Below, piece by piece: positions 45,894 through 57,533 of a stretch of 64,000 nt of DNA. Source of the stretch: Collybiopsis luxurians FD-317 M1. Lineage: Eukaryota; Basidiomycota; Agaricomycetes; Agaricales; Omphalotaceae. The notes below the pieces were generated by a model. The model did not search any database. It saw only the letters and a list, made by a program, of their open reading frames with translations, and was not told the origin of the DNA. Positions within the stretch are counted from its first letter, which is position 1, and every line of letters begins with the position of its first letter. The stretch spans positions 3,124,593-3,188,592 of the forward strand of contig KN834749.1 of NCBI GenBank assembly GCA_000827265.1, in the 5' to 3' direction. The position numbers were made by a program, and so were the translations under genes.

Positions 45894-48800
45894 TTAGTGA
45901 GACCCACTGGTTGAATATGAATTTATGCATGACACATGAGTTTGGAAGGGGACCAACAGAATAGAGCTGCTTACCTGTAACATTTAGCCCAATCATTTCC
46001 ATGCACAAAATTTGCTAGATTCAGGGAGGCAGGGTGAACCTGTGAAATGAGTCGTCGCATGCGTGGAAACATAAGGCATGACTGATATTCAGGGGGAATC
46101 CATAAAAAAAGAGATGAGTTTGAATCACAAAACCAACCATCTGCTGTCAATGTGAGGTTTAGCGGTGTGGGATGCGAGTAATCATGGCCGGAATGTGTAG
46201 GACAGAATGATAGAGAGGGCATTAAAGTCATTGAGATCTGGTTATTGAATGAACATTCTTGCTGTACTGCTTCCCCAATTCCTCTGTCCTCTGCATTCCA
46301 GTTTTGTATATAATGGTCAGGGGACCTAGATAAAATTCTGGTTTGATTGTGGAAAGAGGCAACAGGGGAGACTAATACTCCAAGCCCTTGCAATGGCCAT
46401 CCCAGGGGCTCACTTATCTCTGCATCCCAAATTCGCACTGAGTTATCATGAGACCCAGACACAATTCTTTTCCCATTGGGGGAAAAGGTAACAGTTTTAA
46501 CTATATCTGTGTGCCCTCGCAATGGCTGCCCCTGGGGTTCCCCTGTCTCTGCATCCCAGATCCACACTGACTTATCGCTTGACCCAGATATGATTCTCTT
46601 TCCATCCGGGGAAAAGGCAACAGAAAAGACCGAATTTTTGTGCCCTTTCAACGGCTCTCTTTGGGGCATCCCCGTCTTTGCATCCCAGATCCGCACTGAC
46701 TTATCAGATGATCCAGATACAATCCTTGTTCCATCTGGGGAAAAAGCAACAGAAAAGACTCTGCCTGTGTGCCCTTTCAATGGCTGTCCTTGAAGCTCTC
46801 CTGTCTCTGCATCCCATATCAGCACCAGCTTGTCAATTGATCCAGATACAATTTTCTTTCCATCTGGTGAAAAGACAACAGAATAAATTTCGCCTGTGTG
46901 CCCCTTCAATAGTTGTCCTTGGGGATTCCCTGTCTCTGTGTCCCAGATTTGCACTGATTTATCATCTGATGCAGATACAATTTGCTTTCCATTTGGGGAA
47001 AAGGCAACAGAATTTACTGAGTCTGTGTGTCCTTGCAATGGCTGTCCTAGGGGCTCCCCTGTCTCTACATCCCAAATCCAAACTGAATTATCCCTTGACC
47101 CGGATGCAATTCTCTTGCCATCTGGGGAAAAGGCAACAGACCAGACCGGACCTGTGTGCCCTTGCAATGGCTGTCCTTGGGGCTCCCCTGTTTCTGCATC
47201 CCAAATCTGCACTGACTTATCCTTTGACCCAGATGCAATTCTCTTTCCATCTGGAGAAATAGCAATGGAAAAGACCCAGCCTGTATGCCCTTGTGATGGC
47301 TGTTCTTGGGATCCCCCTGGTTCTGCATTCCAGATCTGCACTGACTTATCATGGGAACCAGATACAACTCTCATTCCATCTGGGGAAAAGGCAACAGAAT
47401 GGACTGTGTCTGTGTGCCCTTGCAATGGCTCTCCTTGGAGTTTCCCTGTCTCTGCATCCCATATTCGCACTGACTTATCAGATAATCCAGATACAATCCT
47501 CCTTCCATCTGGGGAAAAGGCAACAGAATGAATTCAGCCTGTGTGTCCTTTCAATGACTGTCCTTGGGGTTTCCCTGTCTCTGTGTCCCAGATTTGCACT
47601 GACTTATCAGATGATCCAGATACAATTCTCTTTCCATCTGGGGAAAAGGCAACAGAATAGACTTCATTTGTGTGCCCTTGCAGTGACTGCCCCAAGAGTT
47701 CCCCTGTCTCTGCGTCCCAGATTTTCACTGACTTATCAGCTGACCCCGATACAATCTTCTTACCATCTGTAGAAAAGGCAACAGAGTAGACTATATTTGT
47801 GTGCCCTTGCAGTGGCTGCCCTTGGGGCTCCCCTGTCTCTGCATTCCAGATCCATAATGATGTATCCCCTGACCCAGATACAATTCTCTTACCATCTGGG
47901 GAAAAGGCAACAGATCTAACTGAACCTGTGTGTCCTTCCAGTGGTTGTCCTATGGGCTCCTGTGTCTCTGCATCCCAGATCTGCACTAACATATCAAAAG
48001 ACCCAGATACAATTCTCTTTCCATCTGGGGAAAAGGCAACAGAATTAACATCATCTGTGTGTCCTTTTAATGGCTGTCCTAGGGGCTCCCCTGTCTCCCC
48101 ATCCCAGATTTGCACTGAATTATCCCTTGATCCAGATACAATTCTCTTTCCATCTGGAGAAAAGGCAACTGACTCAACTGACCCTGTATGTTTTTGCAGT
48201 ATGGCTTGCAAATGTGGCCAATTAACCCTATGATCATCACACACCTCCAGCAGATTACTGAATTGGGGTACATATAGTTTTCGGAGCTTGGAACTCTGTG
48301 GAATAAATGGCAAGGCTGAAAGATATATATGTGGTGTTGACTCTGACAAAATTCTGCCAAAAACAAACATAAACAATTTTATTTCCTGTCCAACTGTTTT
48401 CAAATCTTTATAAGACACTGATAGAGTCTATTGTAGCACTTATTAGTCATTGAACTTATGTTCTCTAATGATACATACCTTCTCCTCTTGCTGTATCCAC
48501 TCTATCATATTTGATAGGCTTCTTGAAATCACACTAACTCTATGCAGGATACTAATCACCTCCATCCAGTAGAGTGAAAATTCAGAGCAGATGAATTTCT
48601 CCAGTAGGGACTTTATACCATCAGTAGAATGAATGATTAACAGATGAAGGTCCCAGTGGCAACAGGCATATATGAGCTCTGGTTGAAGACATTCTTCTAT
48701 CTTTTTTGGAAGGTCTTTCACTTGAGAGTTGAGTACATGTGAACTTTCCAGGTTACACATATTGAAATGTAATCTCTCTGTCATCAGTCCAATAGTGCCC

Positions 48801-51315
48801 AGTGTCATAATCCTGTGCCCCTCATATATATCCACAGCATATTCCCCACTTCTATTTTTGTCTAAGAGGAAATCCCGAATTGAGGTGTGGACTGGCCGAA
48901 CAGGTATATCAAGTTCATGTACACCTGTAAAAAGAGATCCAAGGTATTTAACCACATCATTGACTTTTGGTCCACCTTGTTCCTGTGTTGCATTGTTATT
49001 TTTTTCGGACCCAGTTGCATCTTCCTCTGTTTCACTGTCATTGTTCTCTGACCAATTATCATCTTCCTCTGTTTCACTGGTATCTCTCTCTGACCAATGA
49101 TTGTCTTTTTCTGTCTCACTGTTGTCTTCCTCTGACCAATTGTCACTTTCCACTGTCTTATTATCATCTTTACTCTTCCTGTAACATGCTAACTGAAGCC
49201 TTTGTAGTGACCGCTGTGAAAGAGGATCAAAAGATGCTAGAAGCTGGGAAACCACTTGTTTGTACTCCTTCATAGCTTCAGCATCAATCTTTTCCTTCAG
49301 AATAGACTTGTATAGGAGATCCAGGGGATATATCCCACTATGTTTAGGCATAAGTTGCATGTACTTTTTGAATAACTCCTTGGTATTACTGCTCATTCTA
49401 TCCCTACACAGTTCCTTGCACACTGTAGCAGCCCATTGAAATAATCCTTCAGCCTTTTTAGCAAGCTCCCTGCATTGGCTTTTACTTATTTGCTTTGTCT
49501 TCTTTGCCTTTTTAATGCAATTACGTACATACTCAAATATATCCTGGTCAGTATTCTCCAGATTTTCCATATGTTGAATCTTGAGATGATTTGACTTTTT
49601 ACCCAGATGCTTTTGAATATCCTGCTCCAACCGTGATGTCAGAAAAATATGAAAATTCTTGGGAAGATTGTGTTTGCCATTCAGCAATAAAGAGATTAAT
49701 TTATCTCTTGTGCTATTTAATTCTTCTTCCCCACTTTCATCAAGTGCATCCATAAGAATAACTATGCTTCTCCATTCATTAACATTTTTGGCTGGGGTGA
49801 GAATGAGCTTTTTCCATTGCTCTTCTAAACTAGGATCACGCAAGATGTCTGGATCATCCTGCAAAACTTTTATCAAAGCCTCTCCAAAATCTGGAATATT
49901 TTTTCCCAAGTCATATGCAATAGTTTGCAAGGCCCGAATTGGGGTCCTCTCTGCAGCAAATGTGCGATCAAAAGCAAAAAATGCTCCAAGATGGACTTTG
50001 TCCATTTCCTTAAATTTCTTTCCAATGGCATGGCTAATGGCAGATTTGCCTGTGCCAGCAGCTCCACAAAGGAGAAACACTTGTGAAACATTATTTTCAG
50101 TGGTCAATATCCACTGAGATATTTTTTCTATGATTTGAACTCTTGTTCCCTCCAGACAGGTTTTGTCACTGTTAATGTAAGCATTTTTAACAGGTTTCAA
50201 TTTTTTTTCAAGGATTTCTCCGAATTGAGCTGTGGCTATGTAAGAAAAATTTTAAGCATTAAAAACATCCTGAAATCTAGCCACCCTTACATTTTTCAAA
50301 GTACTCATTTATTTGAAGAATGATTTCTTTTTGTTGATTGAGTAGTGTTTCTTGATTTTGTAGAACTGCATCTAAGGTCAGTTTCTTGTATATCATACAT
50401 GAATCAAAGTTGAATACTTGATTTATGTTTCTCAAAATCTTCCTTAGCAATGGCTGCCATTACCAAATCTCTTGATTGTTGCATGAGTTTACTGAGGCGG
50501 TCATGATCCATTTGTGGTTTGTTAGAGCCTTTCAATGCTTCGAAATAAAGTTCTAGTAATAAAGCAATGTTGAACATCAGCAAGGAAAGTTAGAAAAGTT
50601 ACACACTCATTCTCCCTTTTGCACTACTTTGACCAATAGTCTTCATTGCTCCATAAGCCACTTCAATGGTATGGACAAACATTGCAAGAACTGTTTCATA
50701 ATATGCAGTTCCCATTTCCTTATGAAATGGCAATACCATGGATACTGGCTTAAGAAAGGTCTGCAAGTCCTTGAAGAAATCATTGAGGCTGTCAAACCAT
50801 TCACTAACTCCCTTTGTGGCCTATATGAAGTCTGAATATTGAAATATATACTAGCTCAAATACTACTGACCTTCAAAAGCACACTGAAAGCTACAAAGAC
50901 TGTTTTGCCACCAGGCACAATTGGCTATAATATATGCCAGATGATATATAAGCATCAACTTGATAAGCAGCAGTATACGTACAAAGGATCCTGCAAGCTC
51001 TGCAAAAGCGTCGCTAAAGCTGAGGAAAAATGTCACAGCTGGCTTCAACCAATTTTCCCGCAGGGCCTTCCACTTGCTATTACCATCTCGTATGTCTTGA
51101 AACTTTGCAGGGAGGTGCTTTTCCAAGACATCACAGATTTTCTCCGCGGAATCACAGCCATCTATATCCTTGAGAATTTCATTCCATTCTAGGAGTTTAA
51201 CTCCCTTGTCCTCTTCGAACTTTTTGACAGCTTCCTGCAAAAGCTTGGTAAATTCTGCAGTCACAGGATTGATCACTGGAAGAGGTTGTGCTGCTTTAGC
51301 TGCCGGGGATGCCAT
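45894..51315 (-). pseudogene. NACHT-WD40 NLR-like gene, copy C, one nonsense codon
   Basis: The exons, same plan as B, are 51315-50983, 50924-50871, 50820-50607, 50552-50418, 50365-50291, 50235-48479, 48427-45975 and 45906-45894 (about 1,677 codons). All splice sites, Walker A (GAAGTGKS) and Walker B (IVILMDALDES) are intact. A single in-frame TGA (47534-47536) lies in WD40 repeat 6, where copy D has CGA (Arg), so this is a CpG transition. The frame continues open on both sides. Translation would stop after five repeats, leaving a Goodbye-like-NACHT protein with a short WD40 array. There are 14 regular repeats plus a degenerate fifteenth (NQTRILSRSPDHYIQNW) as in D. It may be a very recent pseudogene, a truncated receptor or a sequencing error. 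Confidence 0.8.
47534..47536 (-). other. Nonsense codon TGA in WD40 repeat 6 of gene C
   Basis: On the minus strand the sequence reads GGC TGA ATT CAT TCT; at the same place in gene D it is GGC CGA TTC CAG TCT. This is the only break seen in copy C. Confidence 0.85.
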
Positions 51316-54300
51316 TTAGATTGGTAAGCGATGAGTGATGAGTTTGCAAGAGTACGCAATGATAGTGGTCAAAACTTAAGAGGGAAACGTCACCGTGATA
51401 TCAGCTCTGTATTTATGTGCTACGGAGGCGATTAGCCGATGGGTCGATATCGATACAATAGAGCCATGTCGTGTTTACAACGTGTATGAATCGGTTGTGA
51501 CCGCTTTCTCGGCGTTCGCCTCGCGCCCATCTCCCCTACGGCGGCCGCCGCGGTTTTAAGTTTGTTACCCACCCACTCGTATCAGCCAAGCCCCATTTGA
51601 ATTCTGCGCTTTTCATATCCAGCTGGCTGGCCGACCACCTATCTTATATCAGGAGCTGAGCCGCGTTTTCACTCCCACCTCGGTCCTACCCAGCTAGGTC
51701 GATATCGATCTATCGATACAATATAGAGTCATGGGTCATGTCAAGTCGTGTTTGCAACGTCTCTATCAGTCCGCTGTCAAACATGAGAGACGGCATTGGG
51801 CGCTTTTTCGGCTCTCGCCTAGCGCCCATCTCCTTCTCCCGCACGTCCCACCGATCCTCTTAATAGACTTGTCCAGTGTTCTAAAACTTTTTTTTTGGTT
51901 ACCCACCCACTCGTATCGACCAAGTCCCAAGGACCCTTTGAGCTCGGATTTCTCTGCTTCATATATCCAACTCGCAAGCCAACCACCTATTTCAGCAGTT
52001 GAGCCGCGCTTTCACGCGTCCCCACCTCGGTTCTACCCAGCTTGTATCCCTCTGTTCTCCATGTTTCCCGCAGCACAAGCCGCAGCTGCATACTCACTCG
52101 TTAAAACCAAAAATTCTGACCGGTTATTTCTGTTGAATTTGGATATCACTGCACGTGTTGGAAGGAACGGTCGTCAATGCGTCGAAGCCGTATATATCAA
52201 TTCCATATCACCCTTTTATCTTCCTCATTGTCGCTCTCTACTCCGCCGCGTCAAGCCATGTTCCTCGGTGCCAGAATAATGCTGGGCTTCAGCTCCGTCG
52301 TGTTGAATTTGGTCTAGACGTTGCTTAGAAGGTGGGGACTAGACGAGTCGGACAACTGATAATTTTATATCACGTATGTGAACTCTCACTTTATTCACAT
52401 CCGGACTTTCATTAATGTCCCTCATCTAGACATGGCGCATCGCTCCTCAATTCGAGGTTCAAGCCGTTATCACAGTGTCATTCGTCATCTCCCAATGCCC
52501 ACCCTCATTCCGCTTGCTTCTTGGAGGATTTCTGCTCAACACAGGCGATGCCAGTGCGACTCGTTCTCCATTCAAGGCTTCCCTCGCCTTATTCGCAGTT
52601 TGCTTCTGATGGAAATCGATTTGGCAGAGCAGCGATGGAGACAGGGGAATGACTGAGGTTGGGACGTGTTCATCGATCATTCTCGAATGGCCGAGCATCA
52701 AAGGTGTGGGTTTTAGTTTTACCTTTCAAAGTGTAAACAATAACTTATCATGCTCCGTACATTCCACTTACCCACTAGGCATTTCCCCACCCTGATTCTT
52801 TCAACGTTTCCCTTACTTTGGCAGCATCCGCTGCTCAGCCCCAAATTTGGACGTCCCTCTCTTTCTCCACTCCTTGGACCTTTTCTCTAGTCCGGATTCT
52901 CCAGTTTGCCTTCTATCTGCCCTTCTATTACTCGTACTCGTTCTATCTGCTTCGTTAACGCTCCGGATGACACCATTCAAAGTTTCGTCCATTTGGATTC
53001 ATCCAAATATCTTCACCGGCGGTCCGTCTTCTACAGCAGACATTCGTCCTCGACCCTGGTCTCCTTATGATGTCCGATACCGGCATACATCAGAGACTCT
53101 GCTGGGTCATTGCCTGATGTATATCATTGTTCCCATCCACACAAGAGTGTGAGGAAGAATGAGGGCTTATGGTCAAGATTGGGTCGGGGCCGTTGTATCG
53201 CCACGCAAACAACATATACATTCGGTGGGAGGTGGAGACGGGACGACCGTACCATTGTTATCATAACAGACGGGCTCGCTTCGTCATACGGATAGCTCGG
53301 AATATTTCCGCCTGTTCATGCACGATGCGATACGGGTACCTCGTCTTAGATGCCTTCTAGATACTCGGATGCGCTCAGGTACCAGTTGAACGTCCCGGCA
53401 AATCCTACCCTTGAAACGGCTTTTACATCTTCCCCGCGTCTTTCTCATTCTCCACCGATTTTGGCTCCCCTCCACTTTGAGCATTCACTACCACGAGGAA
53501 CGCGTTCACTTTGACGGGTCTCCCTGTAGTGGTGGGGCCAGTAACGGGGATTGCTTTTACTCCAGTCTCAGGTTACATGCAGGGCAAGGAAACGACGTCT
53601 CTAAATACCAAACAAGGAACGATTCTGGAAGAAGTGCGTCTGAAGTGCGTCTGAAGGGATGGCCATGGGCAAGATGGAAAGATGCGATTTGATCTTTCGG
53701 ACGTTGCTCAAGCTGTACGCGTTATTACTTTGCCCCCATTTAAATTACTAATGTCCTCTCTCTCTCTTCTTTTATTGTATTGCCTCTCACTTCTCGCTTC
53801 CACCGACTAGGCACGTACAATGGAACGCGAAACTTTCAAGTCATTGCCCCTCTCTTCAAGCTTCCCGTGCACAGCTCCACCGACGTTGGGGACTGCGCTC
53901 CCCATTCTAGTCCCTCGCAGTCGACTCTAATACGAGCAGCGCTGACAGGTCGCCAGCAAGCTCGCCCAGCTCCTCGTCACCTGACGCCTATTGTTGAGGG
54001 CAGGAAGTTGGGGAAAGAGGTCAAGGTCGGGTGTGTTTCCCCGTCCACCCTGGTCTACAAGCCGTGAATACTCGCGCAACGCTGGGCGGTGTCCCGGCAA
54101 GCAAGCCTTCGACACCAAGCTAGCATCTTTGCATGTATATTTTCCCGCACTACCTCCATCGTCCATCCCGAAAATGTCCCGACTCACTTGAATGTTCGCA
54201 ATACCGTCTGGCTCTCTGTGAGAGAGCCTGACATTGTTGTGGAGCTTAGTCGTCGTTACATGGGTCTAGGACCCGAAGACGTTGCTTAAAGGGGTTGTGG

Positions 54301-57300
54301 TAGTGTTACACGAAGCGAGTCTCGCAATGCTTTTGCACTCATTTTTCAATTAATATTTGATTTGGAACGCAAACTTCACATTCATCGATGAAGTCATAGC
54401 TCTTCTCTACCTCTCCAATAATCTCTCACCAGAATTTTCTATCAATGATCGGACAACGACGCTCAAGATGATCAATGGTCCCTTGCTTCCGCGCCGTGAA
54501 TAGTTTCTGTACCGTGAGCCTAATCTAGGAGCGGAGGTTGGGAGGATGAGAAGATCGTATGTGGAGATCATTGTAGCGCAAGTGATAGACTTGCCGGAGT
54601 CTAGAGCCCCGAGTCGTATGAGGCGCTTTGGGTGCTTTGGAGGTCGACAGGTAGGTTGGAGTGTTTGGCAAGAAATTGCTCATTGACATTCGACGTTTAA
54701 CAGATCATTAACGACAATGGACATGAAATGTAAAGATATTCGAATGAGCATTCGTCCGACTAACGTTGCAAAGTGTTTCGAAGTGTTGACGTCCGATTGA
54801 AGCTACTGCAGAGGGGAGTGGGTTACTTAGATATGTGTTCTAGTTCAGATAGTACTCATCGGTTGAATGAGGATCAGCTTCTAGTGAGTTGTTTTTGTGG
54901 GTGTTGGGTTTATCTCTTGTTTCTGACTGGCGTTTGTTAGAAATGTCCGCTCACCTTTCCTATTGTACGTTAAATGAGGGGGTTCCTGTGCTCTATTTCA
55001 TATGGGGTAGTACACTTGCATGGATAGATCCTGGGGTGTAGTTTTTGAGAGCAGTGTCTGATGTCGATTCTTAATTCGACCAACACGAAATTGACGAGTG
55101 CTGGAACATATATTTGGTGTACAGTCAGCGGAAGTATTCGAGTGGATTTATACAGTACATATATTTAATATTATGGACACCTCCGATTTACTTGAATCTT
55201 ATTCTTCTTACATACTGGCGGTGGCAGCTACACCGAGACTGAGGCACAATACACGCTTACCCCCTATGATATTAACAATTCCAAAGTTGGCATGAACATC
55301 GACTGAATCCTGCTCCTAGCAAAGCAGAAGGGATGCAACACCGTTGTGGCAGATACAAGGGTCGCGTAGCTTGTGCATTTGTACAAATCGGGGAGTGCAA
55401 TGATAGAGACAATTGATTCAAAACGAGGCTGGAGCTTGAACAGTGCATAAGCGGCTTCACACTAGCAGGAAACAGGGACGTGAGACAACACGTGAATACA
55501 CGTTGGGTCGAGTTGGAGGATTTGGAGAGGGCGGAAACAGTGAGAGCGGATACGATTTTGGAAAAACCATCAAAACTTTATGGCACTTTTCTTGTTTGAG
55601 CATGCTGCCTGCCAGATGAATTAGACTTCACCCACCCTACATATGTAGAGCAGTCAGCGGTCTTCGTAAAACTACGCAGCAATCATGACCATCGCCACTG
55701 CCACTTACCCTGCTCCCTTGATATACCAATGAGTCGGAGCACTCAATTAGGCAAACACACCCATCACCCTGTCCAAGGGAATATGAAGATGTACGATTTC
55801 AGGGGACAGTCCTCTAAAACCATCGTTAGTTACAATACTAAATACAAAAAGGTCTCCCTTCACGTATGTCCGAAAACTATCATGCATATGCATACAAGTC
55901 TTAACCAACTCGACACCATCTTTCCAATCCCTCTTCACGTGTTCTACAAACTCTGTCGGACGAGGAGGAATCAACAGGGGAGAGACAAAATCAACTGTGA
56001 TTGTTGCACTAAGCATGAGGAATCCACCAAAGAAATGTACGAGGTGGTCTTGTTTTGGTGTTAGTTGCCTGGATCTGTGAAATGCAGATCTTAGTTAAGC
56101 AGTGATAGGGCCAAAATAGCAGGAGAAGGGAGGAGTACGAACAGTTGGCCATTGGGGCATCGTTCTGGAACAAGCTCCGAGGTGCAGACCATTCGTGCAT
56201 AGGGACTTTTTGAGATGATGTTGTCGTTGACAGTGATCGCAGGGTCGTCGTACATCTATAAGATACGGCGAGGGCTGAGGTTAAGGATAGGCTTGTTGCG
56301 ATGATGAAGTGGGAAGTACGACAGTGTTGACTTGGTGGAACGCATGTTGAGAAATGGCGTAATTGAAATTCATGGGCGAGGAGTTGTCAAAAAACTTGCT
56401 TGATATGCAATTTCATAAAGAGCAGAGCAAAGCTGGCAGGTTCCTGCTGAGACCTGCCTATGAACTAGCATCTCTGCCAGCGCGTTTTTCTAAGGCACTA
56501 GCGCTTAAAGGCTCGTGATTAGTTTCTCATGAGCACGAGTCCAACCAAAAGAGGCAATCCTACGGCACTGCTCTCCGGTCCGCCCGGAGTTTCCGGGCGC
56601 TGGGTCGTTCTTTGAATTGCACTCTCATATCGATGATCTCTCTGGCGCACTTTCCTCAAGAAATTTGTGGAAACATTACTGACAAATCCTCAAACATTTT
56701 TTTTTATCGGACTCACTTGAAACCCTTTGTTCAGTATACTGTGGGATCACGGCTTTTCCAGGCCAGGAAATACCTTCATCATCGCTTGCGGTTTTTTTCT
56801 GTGTACCTTAAGGATGGAGCAACCTTCAAGGCTGAAGATGCTCAAGAGCTGCTAAAGTAGTCACAAGAGTTACTAGTTAGATGCACAGTTCATCTCTAAC
56901 ATGGGTAAGGGCTTTGTACTCCATGTAGATGCCTTTGAATTCACCATAGGCCTCCAGGTCAAAAATGGAGATCATCAGATAATTTGTTTGGGACATTCCC
57001 AGATAGCTTACCCTTGTTAGCTACTAGTGACTTTCTGGCTGTGCTGGCAAAGTCACCTCATTACTGCTGATTGCTTGCCATTTGTCTTTTGGTAATGCCA
57101 ATTAAAAGTGAATCATGGAGAATGGTCTGTGTAACTCTTATATTGATATAGACTTTTGTGGACAATCCAACAAGTACCTGAGCTTGAGTCTCTTGAAGTT
57201 ACAGCATTCACCTGCACCCATATCTGGCAATATCTCACAAAAAAATGTACAAAAAAAAATTGTGTTGGAAATAAACTTTCTCTGTTTTTATTTCACAGAT

Positions 57301-57533
57301 TTAAAATATCATTGCCAGCTAGCTAATTTTGCAGGGATAAGGATGTAGCCATAATAATACATTGTAGTAACAGTGACTGTTTCCAAAAGATATATTATTT
57401 TCAGCAGTAAAAAATTGATGGAAAATTTTGAAAAGTTCGGAGAGGCTACTGGCAGCTATAGTAAGTTATTCAATGTATCAGAAAAGGACATCATAACTAT
57501 GAGAATGAAGATTCAACATCAAAAACATTTGCC
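51316..57533. other. Spacer upstream of gene C, no gene seen
   Basis: About 6.2 kb, collinear with 39716-45893. CpG is retained. The first 730 bp contain the promoter region twice. A plus-strand ORF at 51731-52279 (182 aa) is not preserved in frame in units B or D. The empty chromovirus site is at about 53117. Confidence 0.7.
51440..52048. repeat. Duplicated promoter-proximal block upstream of gene C
   Basis: Two diverged copies follow each other (about 51440-51695 and 51696-52048). Both run from a GGTCGATATCGAT-type motif through CGCGCCCATCTCC or CTAGCGCCCATCTCC and TTACCCACCCACTCGTATC to CCACCTCGGT(C/T)CTACCCAGCT. Units B and D have one copy. The first copy contains the GC-rich GGCGGCCGCCGCGG at about 51540. 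Confidence 0.75.

Larger units (their letters stand above)
45894..57533. repeat. Tandem duplication unit C (11.64 kb)
   Basis: It runs from the stop of gene C to the base before the stop of gene D, with the same gene order and orientation as unit B. It differs from B by an extra promoter-proximal block (51440-51695) and by lacking the 0.56-kb insert in the gene 3' flank. Confidence 0.85.

Noticed and set aside
51731..52279. 182-codon plus-strand ORF in spacer C as a gene
   Set aside because: The corresponding sequence in spacers B and D is frameshifted and split, and no domain or splice structure supports it.
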